A stretch of DNA of 37,882 nucleotides from Candidatus Omnitrophota bacterium (GTDB taxonomy: Bacteria > Ratteibacteria > UBA8468 > B48-G9 > JAFGKM01), in assembly GCA_023818745.1 (NCBI GenBank), contig JAMWBY010000002.1:1-37882 (forward strand), written 5' to 3'. The notes under the pieces were generated by a model. It was not told the DNA's origin and searched no databases. It saw nothing but the letters and a program-made list of their open reading frames with translations. Made by a program: the position numbers and the translations under genes. Numbering within the stretch: position 1 is the first letter of the stretch; each line of letters starts with the position of its first letter. Below, one piece after another: positions 24,889 to 33,900 of the stretch.

Positions 24889-25814
24889 TAAATTTCCAGA
24901 AAAAGAAATTTTTTTTTTGAGATATTTAAATTAAATTTGTCTAATTTAATTTTTGATGTTTCAATCTTAATATTATATTTCTTCTTTATTTCATCAGGAA
25001 GAAGTTTTAAAAATTCATCTAAAGAAAATTCTTTTGTATTAAAAGAGAACTCAATTTCTTTCTCTGAAAGAAACCCTGTAAAAACAAGTTTCTCTCCTTT
25101 TTCATTTTTTAATACCCCTTCTTCTATTATCCAGATATGTTGGTCTGGAATATATATCCCTTTCAAAACAAGGTTAAATAAATCTTTTTCGCCTCCTGAA
25201 AAATCTTTAACTTCTAAATTAAATTTTATATCTTTAATATTCTCTTTCTCTTTTTCAATAAAAATTTTTCCATATACATTACCATCAAATGGTATTTTAA
25301 ACTCTATTAATTCTAAAATTTCTTTAATTTTAATCCCATCTAATTCAATTGTTCCTTCAAATTTTCCTTTCCCCCAGTTTTCAATTATTCCATAAAATCT
25401 TAAACTGCCTGTATTTTCAACATTTACATCTGTTCCTGTTATATTTAAATTCCCTCTTTTTATATCCCCTTTCATTTTCCCTTGAATTTCTACCTTTTTC
25501 TTTTCTTTTTCTGAAATTATCTGCCCAGGACCTTGAAAAGCAAAAGCTTTTTGTATAATAAATGGTTTTATTTTGAAATTATTTATATTAACAGAAAATT
25601 TGCTGGTTTTATATGTAATGTTTTTTAAATTTATTCCTGATAGAGAAAAACAAACATTTCTAAGAGATACTTTCTCTATTGAGTTTATCCTTTTTATCAG
25701 AAATGTTTTTATGAAAACTCCTGAAACTACTATAAATAAAGAGAAAAGTATGAACAAAATAATACCTTTCCTAATTTTTTCCAAATTCAATTTTTTGTTA
25801 TTTCCATGTCTCAT
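24837..25814 (-). CDS. AsmA-like envelope protein, N-terminal fragment (frameshifted)
   Basis: A 325-residue reading frame. Residues 15-37 form one membrane anchor (GIILFILFSLFIVVSGVFIK), followed by a repetitive beta-rich region with patterns such as GTIELDGIKIKEILEL and DGNVYGKIFIEKEKEN typical of AsmA-like, membrane-tethered lipid-transfer bridge proteins. Near residue 298 the sense strand has ten A bases; reading one extra base restores the frame into the downstream fragment (LNISKK then ISFSGNLLLETK). The full protein would be about 540 residues. The start overlaps the nitroreductase stop by 17 bases. Function is inferred from fold pattern only. Confidence 0.6.
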   Translation of the reverse strand: MRHGNNKKLNLEKIRKGIILFILFSLFIVVSGVFIKTFLIKRINSIEKVSLRNVCFSLSGINLKNITYKTSKFSVNINNFKIKPFIIQKAFAFQGPGQIISEKEKKKVEIQGKMKGDIKRGNLNITGTDVNVENTGSLRFYGIIENWGKGKFEGTIELDGIKIKEILELIEFKIPFDGNVYGKIFIEKEKENIKDIKFNLEVKDFSGGEKDLFNLVLKGIYIPDQHIWIIEEGVLKNEKGEKLVFTGFLSEKEIEFSFNTKEFSLDEFLKLLPDEIKKKYNIKIETSKIKLDKFNLNISKKKFLFLEIYCLKQNLLELKIWNLKT

Positions 25815-26325
25815 AACATATTATCTCTTCAAGTTTTTTCCTATTCTTTGTCTCTTTAAACACATTAGGGTCTTTGGGATACCCCAGAGGAGTTAAAGCA
25901 ACAACATTTACATCTTCTGGAATATTAAGAAATTTTTTTATCCCCTCATTATCAAATGAACCTATCCAGCAAGTTCCAAGACCTTCTGCTCTTGCAGAAA
26001 GAGTAAGATGGTCAACTGCAATTGCGACATCTACAATCATACTATAATCACCCATCCATTTGCCTCTATTGTAATGAATATTCTTTCCACAAGCAACAAT
26101 TAAAACAGGTGCCTGGGCAACAAACTCTTGTCCTTCACATAATTCCACCATTTTCTTTTTTCTCTCTGTATCCTTAATAAGTATAAATTTCCATGGCTGT
26201 CTATTACTTCCACTTGGTGCAATTCTCGCTGAATCTAAAACTTTCTTTAAAACTTCCTCTGGAATTTGGTCTTTTTTATATTCCCTTACGCTTCTTCTTG
26301 TCCTGATTACTTCATAGAAATCCAT
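25798..26325 (-). CDS. Nitroreductase-family flavoprotein
   Basis: A 175-residue protein with the FMN-dependent nitroreductase signature. TRRSVREYKKDQIPEEVLKK at the N-terminus and ARIAPSGSNRQPWKFILI contribute FMN phosphate contacts. GLGTCWIGSF near residue 117 and the ending VALTPLGYPKDPN match the family's C-terminal half. It is expected to reduce quinones, nitro compounds or related substrates with NAD(P)H. Its stop overlaps the AsmA-like start, suggesting cotranscription. The physiological substrate is unknown. Confidence 0.92.
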   Translation of the reverse strand: MDFYEVIRTRRSVREYKKDQIPEEVLKKVLDSARIAPSGSNRQPWKFILIKDTERKKKMVELCEGQEFVAQAPVLIVACGKNIHYNRGKWMGDYSMIVDVAIAVDHLTLSARAEGLGTCWIGSFDNEGIKKFLNIPEDVNVVALTPLGYPKDPNVFKETKNRKKLEEIICYETWK

Positions 26326-26334
26326 ATTTGCCTC

Positions 26335-26652
26335 CTATTTAATGCTCACAGCTCCTGTTTTAGGGTCATACACAAAATTCATTCCTTTTGGTGGGGTTGG
26401 TAATTTTTCTATATATCCTTTTTCAACAAGTTCTTCAAGTGAATTTGGATTTCTTCCTTCTTGAATTTGAAAAGTAACTATTTTATTTTTTAGATATAAA
26501 ACTTCATCCATCCCTTCTGCTTTTTTCTTTGCTCTATCAATGGTTTCAAAATATTTCTTTGGTGCATTTAAAGGGGTTAACTCTTCTTTTTTCTCTTTGC
26601 TACACCCAAAAAAAATCAAAAGACAAAAGAATAAACCTAAAAATTTATTCAT
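26335..26652 (-). CDS. Small lipoprotein with pseudopilin-like C-terminus
   Basis: A 105-residue protein with a type II signal peptide; the lipobox LIFFGC gives the lipid-modified Cys17 after cleavage. The mature part is charged and ends with LEELVEKGYIEKLPTPPKGM and a final FVYDPKTGAVSIK, a segment that recurs in the C-terminal half of type II secretion pseudopilins and similar small lipoproteins. Its function is unknown. It lies nine bases upstream of the nitroreductase and ten bases downstream of glnA. No homologue is recognised with confidence. Confidence 0.7.
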   Translation of the reverse strand: MNKFLGLFFCLLIFFGCSKEKKEELTPLNAPKKYFETIDRAKKKAEGMDEVLYLKNKIVTFQIQEGRNPNSLEELVEKGYIEKLPTPPKGMNFVYDPKTGAVSIK

Positions 26653-26661
26653 TTACCCTTT

Positions 26662-27990
26662 TTACAAAATGGGAAGATATTTTTCTATTTCATACTCATG
26701 GACTCTTTTTCTATATTCATCCCATTCAATTTTTTTTGCAGTAATTAAATTTGTATATATATGCTCTCCCAGTATCTCTCTCAAAAGTTTACTTTTTTCT
26801 GCTATTTCTATCGCTTCTATTAAACTTCCTGGTAAAACATCAAGTTTTAATTTTTTTCTATCTTCTTCTGTTAAATGGTAAACATCCATTTCAAGCGGTT
26901 TAGGTAATTTATAATTTTCTTCAATACCTTTAATTCCTGCCCTAACCATACACGCGAAAGCAAGATAAGGATTACATGCAGGGTCAGGTGAACGAAATTC
27001 TATTCTTGTTGATTGTTCTTTGCCGGGTCTATACATTGGAACTCTTATTAAAGTACTTCTATTTCTTCTTGCCCAGCATATATAAACAGGTGCTTCATAT
27101 CCAGGAACAAGTCGCTTATATGAATTTACCCATTGATTGCATATAAAAGTTATTTCTTTTGAATGTTTTAAAAGACCTGCAATATATTTCTTTGCAATAT
27201 CACTTAAATAATATTCATCATTGGCATCAAAAAAAGCATTTTTTTCTCCGAGAAATAATGATTGATGAGTATGCATTCCACTTCCATTTACTCCATATAT
27301 CGGCTTTGGCATAAATGTCAAATATACTCCATGTTGAACCGCAATTTCTTTTGCTATCATTCTATAAAACATAACTATATCTGCCATTGTTAAAGCATCT
27401 GTATATCTTAAATCAATCTCATGCTGACTTGGGGCTACTTCATGATGAGAATACTCAACTTTAATCCCCATTTCTTCAAGTGTTAAAATTATTTCTCTTC
27501 TTACTTCATTCCCAGCATCAAGTGTTGTTACATCAAAATATCCACCTTCATCAAGTATTTCTGTTGTCTTATCATTCTTAAATATAAAAAATTCAAGTTC
27601 AGGACCCACATAAAATGTGAACCCTTTTTCTTTTAAATATTCCAGATTTTTTTTCAAAATATATCTAGAATCTCCTTCATATGGTGTTCTATCTGGATTT
27701 AAAATATCACATATCATCGCCGCTTCTTTATTTTCTTTTATATAGGGTAGAATAACGAATGTAGATGGATCGGGTAAAGCAACCATATCTGATTCATCAA
27801 TCCTTGCAAACCCTTTTATTGAAGAACCATCAAAACCCATACCATCCTCAAGTGCTCTTTCAAGTTCATCAACAGCGATTGAAAAACCTTTCATCTGTCC
27901 TGTTATATCTGAAAAAAACAATCTTATAAACTTTACCTCTTTTTCTTTGCAAGTTTTTAAAATATCCTCTTTTTTGAAATCTTTGTTCAT
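26662..27990 (-). CDS. glnA: Type I glutamine synthetase
   Basis: A 442-residue GSI subunit. The N-terminal beta-grasp domain holds FDGSSIKGFARIDESDMVALPD, then EGDSRYILKKNLEYLKEKGF, the metal/ATP-site block YVGPELEFFIF, GSGMHTHQSLF, and the RPGKEQSTRIEFRSPDPACN region near residue 335. The length (about 440-445) matches the GSI-alpha subtype of Firmicutes and Thermotoga rather than the adenylylated beta type (about 470). The C-terminal MDVYHLTEEDRKKLK has a Tyr where the beta type is adenylylated, but no adenylyltransferase evidence is present. It starts with an ATG preceded by GGAG. It makes glutamine from glutamate and ammonia. Confidence 0.97.
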   Translation of the reverse strand: MNKDFKKEDILKTCKEKEVKFIRLFFSDITGQMKGFSIAVDELERALEDGMGFDGSSIKGFARIDESDMVALPDPSTFVILPYIKENKEAAMICDILNPDRTPYEGDSRYILKKNLEYLKEKGFTFYVGPELEFFIFKNDKTTEILDEGGYFDVTTLDAGNEVRREIILTLEEMGIKVEYSHHEVAPSQHEIDLRYTDALTMADIVMFYRMIAKEIAVQHGVYLTFMPKPIYGVNGSGMHTHQSLFLGEKNAFFDANDEYYLSDIAKKYIAGLLKHSKEITFICNQWVNSYKRLVPGYEAPVYICWARRNRSTLIRVPMYRPGKEQSTRIEFRSPDPACNPYLAFACMVRAGIKGIEENYKLPKPLEMDVYHLTEEDRKKLKLDVLPGSLIEAIEIAEKSKLLREILGEHIYTNLITAKKIEWDEYRKRVHEYEIEKYLPIL

Positions 27991-28032
27991 TTTTTTTCTC
28001 CTTTTTTATAATTTTACCACTTTTAAAAAAAA

Positions 28033-28061
28033 TTGCTATCTTTTAATTTTAATGATATCTT
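28033..28061 (+). promoter_or_regulatory. Promoter for exbB/tolQ
   Basis: TTGCTA (28033-28038), a 17-base spacer, and TATCTT (28056-28061) preceded by an extended TGA. Transcription should start near 28068, 18 bases before the ATG. Confidence 0.5.
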
Positions 28062-28085
28062 ATTTTAAAAATACAAAGGTAAAAA

Positions 28086-28715
28086 ATGGGTTTGTGGACG
28101 CTTATAATGAAGGGTGGGTATATAATGATACCCATCCTTATATGTGGAATCCTCACATTGGCAATAATTATTGAAAGATTGATTTATACAAAAAACGCTC
28201 AAATTGATAGTGAAAAATTTATAAAAGAGATAGAAGAACTTTTAAAAAAAAGAAAAATAAAAGATGCTATTGAAAAATGTGATAAACATAATAAGCCAGT
28301 TCCCAATATAATAAAATCAGGTCTTGTAAAACTTGATAGAACAAGAGATGAAATAAAAGAAACAATAAATGATACAGCAAATCATCAAATTCCAGAACTT
28401 GAAAAGTATCTTGGAATTCTTGCAACAATAGCAACAGTTGCTCCACTTTTAGGACTTCTCGGAACAGTTACTGGAATGATAAAAGCATTTATGGTAATAG
28501 AAATGAAAGAGGGGCTTGTTCATCCAGGAGAACTTGCAAGAGGAATATGGGAAGCCCTTGTAACTACTGTTGGAGGGCTTGTAGTAGCAATTCCTGCTTA
28601 CCTTGCTTACAATTATTTTGTTACTCGTGTAAATAATTTTATACTTGATATGGAAAAAAGCGCAACAAGATTAATAGATATTATTTTTCTTATAAAAAGT
28701 GAAGATGAAGAATAG
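28086..28715 (+). CDS. MotA/TolQ/ExbB proton-channel family protein
   Basis: A 209-residue proton-channel subunit. Three membrane segments lie at about residues 12-32 (MIPILICGILTLAIIIERLI), 110-135 (LGILATIATVAPLLGLLGTV) and 148-172 (EALVTTVGGLVVAIPAYLAY). The TVAPLLGLLGTVTGMIKAF segment is the signature of ExbB/TolQ. With ExbD/TolR it would use the proton gradient to power TonB or the Tol-Pal system. No ExbD/TolR or TonB gene is next to it. The downstream HU gene has its own promoter. Confidence 0.93.
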   Translation: MGLWTLIMKGGYIMIPILICGILTLAIIIERLIYTKNAQIDSEKFIKEIEELLKKRKIKDAIEKCDKHNKPVPNIIKSGLVKLDRTRDEIKETINDTANHQIPELEKYLGILATIATVAPLLGLLGTVTGMIKAFMVIEMKEGLVHPGELARGIWEALVTTVGGLVVAIPAYLAYNYFVTRVNNFILDMEKSATRLIDIIFLIKSEDEE

Positions 28716-28763
28716 TTTAAAAAGGGAAAAATGTGAAAACTTTTGCCAGATAAAAAATTTCTC

Positions 28764-28792
28764 TTGACAAATTTTAAAATATATTGTAAATT
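28764..28792 (+). promoter_or_regulatory. Promoter of the HU gene
   Basis: TTGACA at 28764-28769, exact 17-base spacer, then TAAATT at 28787-28792. Transcription should start near 28799. The HU ATG follows at 28826, led by AAAGGAGGTG. Confidence 0.7.
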
Positions 28793-28825
28793 CAATAAAA
28801 AACGAAAGAAAGGAGGTGAGAAAGT

Positions 28826-29095
28826 ATGAATAAAGCAGATTTAATTGAAGCAGTAGCTAAAGTTGTTTCCACAAAAAAAGAAGCAGCCGCAGCAGTTGAT
28901 GCAGTTTTAGACGCAATAAAAGGTGCTCTCAAAAAGGGAGATACAGTTACATTGGTTGGATTTGGAACATTTAAGGTTGCTGAAAGAAAAGCCAGAAAAG
29001 GAAGAAATCCTCGCACAGGCGAAGAAATAAAGATACCAAAGAAGAAAGTTCCGGTATTCAGAGCAGGCAGTGAATTGAAAAAAGCCGTTAAATGA
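28826..29095 (+). CDS. HU-family DNA-binding protein
   Basis: An 89-residue HU. NKADLIEAVAKVVSTKKEAA begins the helical part, GFGTFKVAERKARKGRNPRT is the beta-arm signature and ends at GEEIKIPKKKVPVFRAG. It lacks the family-specific residues that would distinguish IHF with certainty. It bends DNA as a nucleoid protein. A strong Shine-Dalgarno site (AGGAGGTG) and a consensus-like promoter suggest high expression, and a strong terminator follows. Confidence 0.96.
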   Translation: MNKADLIEAVAKVVSTKKEAAAAVDAVLDAIKGALKKGDTVTLVGFGTFKVAERKARKGRNPRTGEEIKIPKKKVPVFRAGSELKKAVK

Positions 29096-29104
29096 TTTTG
29101 AATT

Positions 29105-29145
29105 TATAAAGGCGGGCCCTTTTATATGGTCCGCCTTTATATTTT
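29105..29145 (+). terminator. Rho-independent terminator after HU
   Basis: TATAAAGGCGGGCC (29105-29118) pairs with GGTCCGCCTTTATA (29128-29141) with one G-T wobble, around a nine-base loop, and TTTT follows. This 14-bp stem is the strongest hairpin seen in the window. Confidence 0.85.
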
Positions 29146-29151
29146 AAATAA

Positions 29152-30036
29152 ATGAAAAAGTTGTTTGTATTTTTCTGTTGTATTTCTTTTGTTTTTTGTG
29201 AAATTAATGTTCTTTTTACACCTAACAAAAAAACTTATGATGAATTTATAAATCTTTTACAAAGTGCAAAAAAATCAATCTATATTTCAACTTTTTCAAT
29301 TAGTTCTGATTTCCTTAATTTTCTGAAAAACAAAAATATTGATTTAAAAATCATTTGCGAATATGGAAATTTACCGGATTTTAAAATTAAAAAAATTGAA
29401 AGCAAAAATTTATTTCATGCAAAATTTATAATAGTTGATGAAAATATAGTTATAATAACCTCTGCAAATTTAACAAAAAGCAATTTCTATAAAAACCATA
29501 ATAATTTAGTCATAATAAATGACAAAAATATTGCTAAATACTTCTTAAAAAAATTTGACTCATATTGGAATAATTACAGATATACAGAAACATTTAAAAA
29601 CAGAAATATTGAAATATGGTTTTCTCCTGAAAATGATTGTGAGGATTTGATATTAAGGGAATTAAAAAATTCAAAATCGTCAATCAATTTTGCAACATAT
29701 ACATTTTCAAATAAAAAAATTGCTGACTATCTTGTAGAAAAAAGAAAGGAGAAAATTAAAATTTTAGGCATACTTGAGAGTTACAATATTTATCATTCAG
29801 TTTTTCCATATCTTACATCTTTTGGATGTGAAGTGAGAAAAAGCTGTATGGCTGGGCTTCTCCACGATAAATTTTTTATAATTGATGGGAAAAAAGTAAT
29901 AACTGGTTCCTTCAATCCAACAAAACAGGCAAAAGAAAATTTTGAACTTGTCTGTCTTATTGAAAATAAAAAAATAGCAGAAATTTTTTATAACGAATGG
30001 GAAAAATTATATCTTTTCAAATCAATAAAAAATTGA
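29152..30036 (+). CDS. Phospholipase D-like protein with two HKD motifs
   Basis: A 294-residue exported protein with a signal peptide (about residues 1-16, ending VFCEINVL). Two HxKxxxxD motifs are seen: FHAKFIIVDE, with ITSANLTKSNF right after, and LHDKFFIIDGKKVITGSFNP. The GN/SN residues following each motif also match. The arrangement is that of Nuc-type nucleases or small phospholipase D-type enzymes; both hydrolyse phosphodiester bonds. The substrate (phospholipid or nucleic acid) is not resolved. It lies only six bases after the HU terminator, so a separate promoter must overlap the terminator region or the terminator is leaky. Confidence 0.9.
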   Translation: MKKLFVFFCCISFVFCEINVLFTPNKKTYDEFINLLQSAKKSIYISTFSISSDFLNFLKNKNIDLKIICEYGNLPDFKIKKIESKNLFHAKFIIVDENIVIITSANLTKSNFYKNHNNLVIINDKNIAKYFLKKFDSYWNNYRYTETFKNRNIEIWFSPENDCEDLILRELKNSKSSINFATYTFSNKKIADYLVEKRKEKIKILGILESYNIYHSVFPYLTSFGCEVRKSCMAGLLHDKFFIIDGKKVITGSFNPTKQAKENFELVCLIENKKIAEIFYNEWEKLYLFKSIKN

Positions 30037-30096
30037 AATCTTATTTTATGTGGTATAAATTTATTTTTTAATTATTAAATTCTAAAAGGGGGCGTT

Positions 30097-30444
30097 ATGA
30101 TAAAAAGAAAAAATGAAATGGAGATAGAAGAAAGAGAAAAAATGAGAAATGGCCAAGGAGTAATAAAAATTTTACATTATTTTAAAAAAGATGAATTTAA
30201 AGCAAATGTGAGATTATGTGCAAAATTAACTATTCCTTCAGGATGTTCAATTGGCCTACATGAGCATCTGGATGAAGATGAAGTTTTTATAATATTAAAG
30301 GGAAGAGGCATTTTATTTGATGGTAATAATGAAAGCGTTGTTGAAGAAGGAGATGCTATTTTGACTGGAAACGGGCAATCTCACTCAGTAAAAAACATTA
30401 CAAAAGAAGACCTTGAAATCATCGCTTTTATTGCGAAATATTAA
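30097..30444 (+). CDS. Cupin-domain protein
   Basis: A 115-residue single cupin. IGLHEHLDEDEVFIILKGRG holds the first motif (two His and Glu), and ILTGNGQSHSVKNITKEDLE supplies the later His. Metal binding is expected. The first 25 residues are charged and helical. GGGGG sits about six bases before the ATG. The activity cannot be named; single cupins act as isomerases, dioxygenases or ligand sensors. Confidence 0.85.
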   Translation: MIKRKNEMEIEEREKMRNGQGVIKILHYFKKDEFKANVRLCAKLTIPSGCSIGLHEHLDEDEVFIILKGRGILFDGNNESVVEEGDAILTGNGQSHSVKNITKEDLEIIAFIAKY

Positions 30445-30485
30445 AACTTCAAAAAATATTAGCCAAGTCAACTTCGCCACTTTAA

Positions 30486-30767
30486 TCTCAAAAATTCTCT
30501 ACTTTCAATTGGTCTGGAAGGTCTTTCTTATTCTGTAAAAAGAAGCAAGTTTTTCTTTATAGCAAAACAAGATTTGAAAAGAATTATACTTTTACTGGAA
30601 AAATTAAGATGAGAAATGATAGAAAAATCCATTATAGAGAGGTAAAATTCTGGCTGGATAAAAATTAACATAAGACACAAAAGGGAAACAAAATATATAA
30701 AAAATATTCCCTTCCCGAACTTTGGCAAAAACCAGTATCTTTAAATCCTCTCAATTTTAGTAACTAA
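30486..30767 (+). pseudogene. Possible decayed coding remnant
   Basis: This frame is open for 60 codons with no start codon and then meets an in-frame TAA at 30666, after which it stays open for 32 more codons to a second TAA at 30765. Peptides such as TGKIKMRNDRKIHYREVKFW and, after the stop, YKKYSLPELWQKPVSLNPLN look like protein rather than noise. I cannot identify the family. Chance is a real alternative at this AT content. Confidence 0.3.
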
Positions 30768-30773
30768 TTTTAC

Positions 30774-30802
30774 TTGACAAAAGTTTTACAAATTGGTATT
30801 TT
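30774..30802 (+). promoter_or_regulatory. Promoter of tRNA-Phe/secA region
   Basis: TTGACA at 30774-30779, exactly 17 bases, then TATTTT at 30797-30802 preceded by an extended TGG. Start is expected near 30809, about six bases before tRNA-Phe. Confidence 0.75.
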
Positions 30803-30814
30803 ATTTTTGTTGAT

Positions 30815-30886
30815 GCCGGGGTAGCTCAGTGGTAGAGCGCAGCCCTGAAAAGGCTGGCGTGGGCAGTTCGATTCTGCCCCCCGGCA
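30815..30886 (+). tRNA. tRNA-Phe (anticodon GAA)
   Basis: A 72-nt cloverleaf: acceptor GCCGGGG/CCCCGGC, D-arm GCTC/GAGC, anticodon stem CAGCC/GGCTG with loop CTGAAAA (anticodon GAA), and T-arm GGCAG/CTGCC with loop TTCGATT. Discriminator is A, as expected for Phe. CCA is not encoded. secA follows 43 bases later. Confidence 0.96.
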
Positions 30887-30929
30887 ATAGAAAAATTGAC
30901 ATATCCATCCGTAAAGGAAAGGTAAAACA

Positions 30930-33900
30930 ATGGACTATTACAAGGATTTGCTTACAAAATTAAAACTTTTAAATCCTGGGACAAAAAATATTTTAAGTAA
31001 TATTTTAAATAGAGAGAAGGTCTTTTTTCTTAGCAATTTAATTGAATTATTAAAGAAGATAAATGAAAAAGAAGATGAGGTTAAAAATCTTTCAAGAGAC
31101 CAAATGCTTAAAAAAGTAGAAGAAATAAGAACCCTTGTTTCTGAAGGAGAACCATTGGATAATTTCCTTGTTGACATATTTGCTCTTGTAAGAGAGGCAG
31201 CAAAAAGAACTTTAAACATGAGGCATTTTGATGTCCAGATAATAGGAGGCATTGTTTTACATTCAGGCAAAATAGCGGAAATGGCTACAGGAGAAGGGAA
31301 AACGCTTGTTGCAACTTGTCCTTTGTTTTTAAATGCAATGAAAGGAGAAGGTTGCCATCTTGTAACTGTTAATGATTACCTTGCAAAAAGGGATACACAA
31401 TGGATGGGCCCTATATATCATTATTTAGGTCTTTCTGTTGGCTGTATTGTTTCTTATAAGGAAACAAAAGATAGATATACTTCAATTGCTTATAAATTTG
31501 ACCCTTCATATCTACCCCCTGATTCAAGATTTTTATATTTAAGACCTGTAAGTAGAAAAGAAGCATATCTATGTGATATTACGTATGGAACAGGAAGTGA
31601 ATTTGGGTTTGACTATTTAAGAGATAATATGGCTGTAAGAATCCAAGACCAAGTTCAGAGAAAATTAAATTATGCAATTATAGACGAAGTGGATTCTATT
31701 TTAATAGATGAGGCAAGAACACCTTTGATAATTTCAGGCCCGAGTGAGGAAAGCCCTTCTTTATATTACGAGGTAGACCGTCTTGTAAGAAAACTTGTTA
31801 GAGATAAGGACTTTATTGTAGATGAAGAAAACCAGACAGCGACATTAACAGAAGAAGGGATTAAAAAATGTGAAAAACTCTTAAATATTGGCAATCTTTA
31901 TGATGGAACTCACACTGAACTTATACATCATATAAATCAATCTTTAAAAGCGCATTGTTTTTTCAAAAGAGATAAAGAATATGTTGTTAAAGATGGACAG
32001 GTAATAATAGTTGATGAATTTACAGGTAGGTTGATGCCTGGGAGAAGGTGGTCAGATGGACTTCATCAAGCAATAGAAGCAAAAGAAGGATTAAGAATAG
32101 AAAGCGAAAATCAGACACTAGCTACAATTACTTTTCAAAACTATTTTAAACTTTATAAAAAAATTGCTGGAATGACAGGAACTGCATTAACAGAGGCGCT
32201 TGAATTTAAAGAAATATACAAACTTGATGTGATTGTTATCCCAACAAATAAACCATTAAGAAGAACAGAATATGATGACGAAATTTATGTAACTGAAAAA
32301 GAAAAATTTAATGCCATTATAAAAGAAATAGAAGAACTTTACAATCTTGGCAGGCCTGTTCTTGTTGGAACAATTTCAATAGAAAAAGCAGAAAAATTAA
32401 GCAAAATGCTTGAAAGAAAAAACATTCCCCATAGGGTTTTACATGGGAAAAATCATGAAGCAGAGGCATCAATTATTGCACAGGCAGGGAAACCAAAAGC
32501 AGTAACAATAGCAACACAGATGGCGGGTAGAGGTGTTGATATTATTCTTGGAGGAAATCCAGAAATTATTGCAAGAGAAGAAACTGTAAAGGAATTGTGG
32601 AGGAGAAGGAGAGACAAAAAACATGTAAAAGCAGAATTTATTGATTTGGTTACGGAAATTGAAACAAAATATAAAAAGAGATTGGAAGAAATAGAAAAAA
32701 CATTTAGCCCTGACTTAAAAAATCTAAAAGAAAAAATTATAGAAAAAGAAAAAATTCTTTCACAGAAGGAAAAGGAAGCAAAAGATATCTTTGAAAAAGA
32801 GGTATTTGAAAAAAACTCTTCTGGTCAATTCCGAAGATATGAGGCCAAATATTTAAAATTAAAAACAATATATGAAACAAATAATTTAAAACTGCAAGAG
32901 ATGTCTATCCAGTTTAAAGACAAGCCGGAAAAATTAAAAGAAATAAAGGAAATTACAGGAAAAAGTTATAGAGATTTTTTAAATTTTAAAAAACAAATAA
33001 AAAATATTTTTGGGATAACAACAAGAGAAGAGATAGAAGAAAATAGAAGTTTATTGCTTGAATTTCTGGAAAAAGAGAAAGAAGAAAAAAGATTTCTTTC
33101 TTTGCTTGACATACTAAAAAATTCAATAATTTCATATGTAAAAATCCTTGAAAACACCTATTCAGATGTGCTTTCTAAAGAAAATTTAGAAAAAGAGAAG
33201 AAGAAAATATTAAGATATATTGATTTTATAGAAGAAGTTGCCCATCAAGTTTCAGAGGAAAAAGATATTGAAAAAATCATTTCAGAATGTAAAAATAGAG
33301 AACCCCAATTATACAAAATGCTTGAAGATTCTTTCACTGTAATTGAAAAGGAAATCTTTGAGAAAAATTCTCCTTTGTATCTGGAGGTTGAAAAGGATTA
33401 CGAAAAACTTATAAGGGAATATGAAAGAGTTCAGAAAAAATATACAGATGAATTAACACTCGCAAGAGAAGAATATGAAAAAGAAAGGGGTCAATTTGAA
33501 GAAGAATGGGGGAAAATAAAAGAAGAAATAGAAAAAAGCCCAGAAGAATTTAAAGAGATTTTTAATAATCTTCTTGAAAAATATAAAAAACCATGGGAAG
33601 AAGACAATAAAAAAGTTGTTGCTCTTGGTGGCTTACATATTATAGGAAGCGAAAGATATGAAGCGAGAAGAATTGATAATCAATTAAAAGGAAGAGCAGG
33701 AAGACAAGGAGACCCAGGGTCTTCTAAATTCTATCTTTCGCTTGAAGACGACCTTTTAAGAATTTTTGGTGGAGAAAAATTAAAAATGTTGATGAGCAAA
33801 TTACCAGAAGGAGAACCAATTGCACATCCTTTAATAACAAAAATGATAAATAATGCACAGAAAAAAGTGGAGGGCAGGAATTTTGAAATAAGAAAAAATC

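Noticed and set aside
30528..30728. Minus-strand hydrophobic frame of 66 codons
   Set aside because: No Shine-Dalgarno site, no neighbour context, and opposite a plausible plus-strand remnant.
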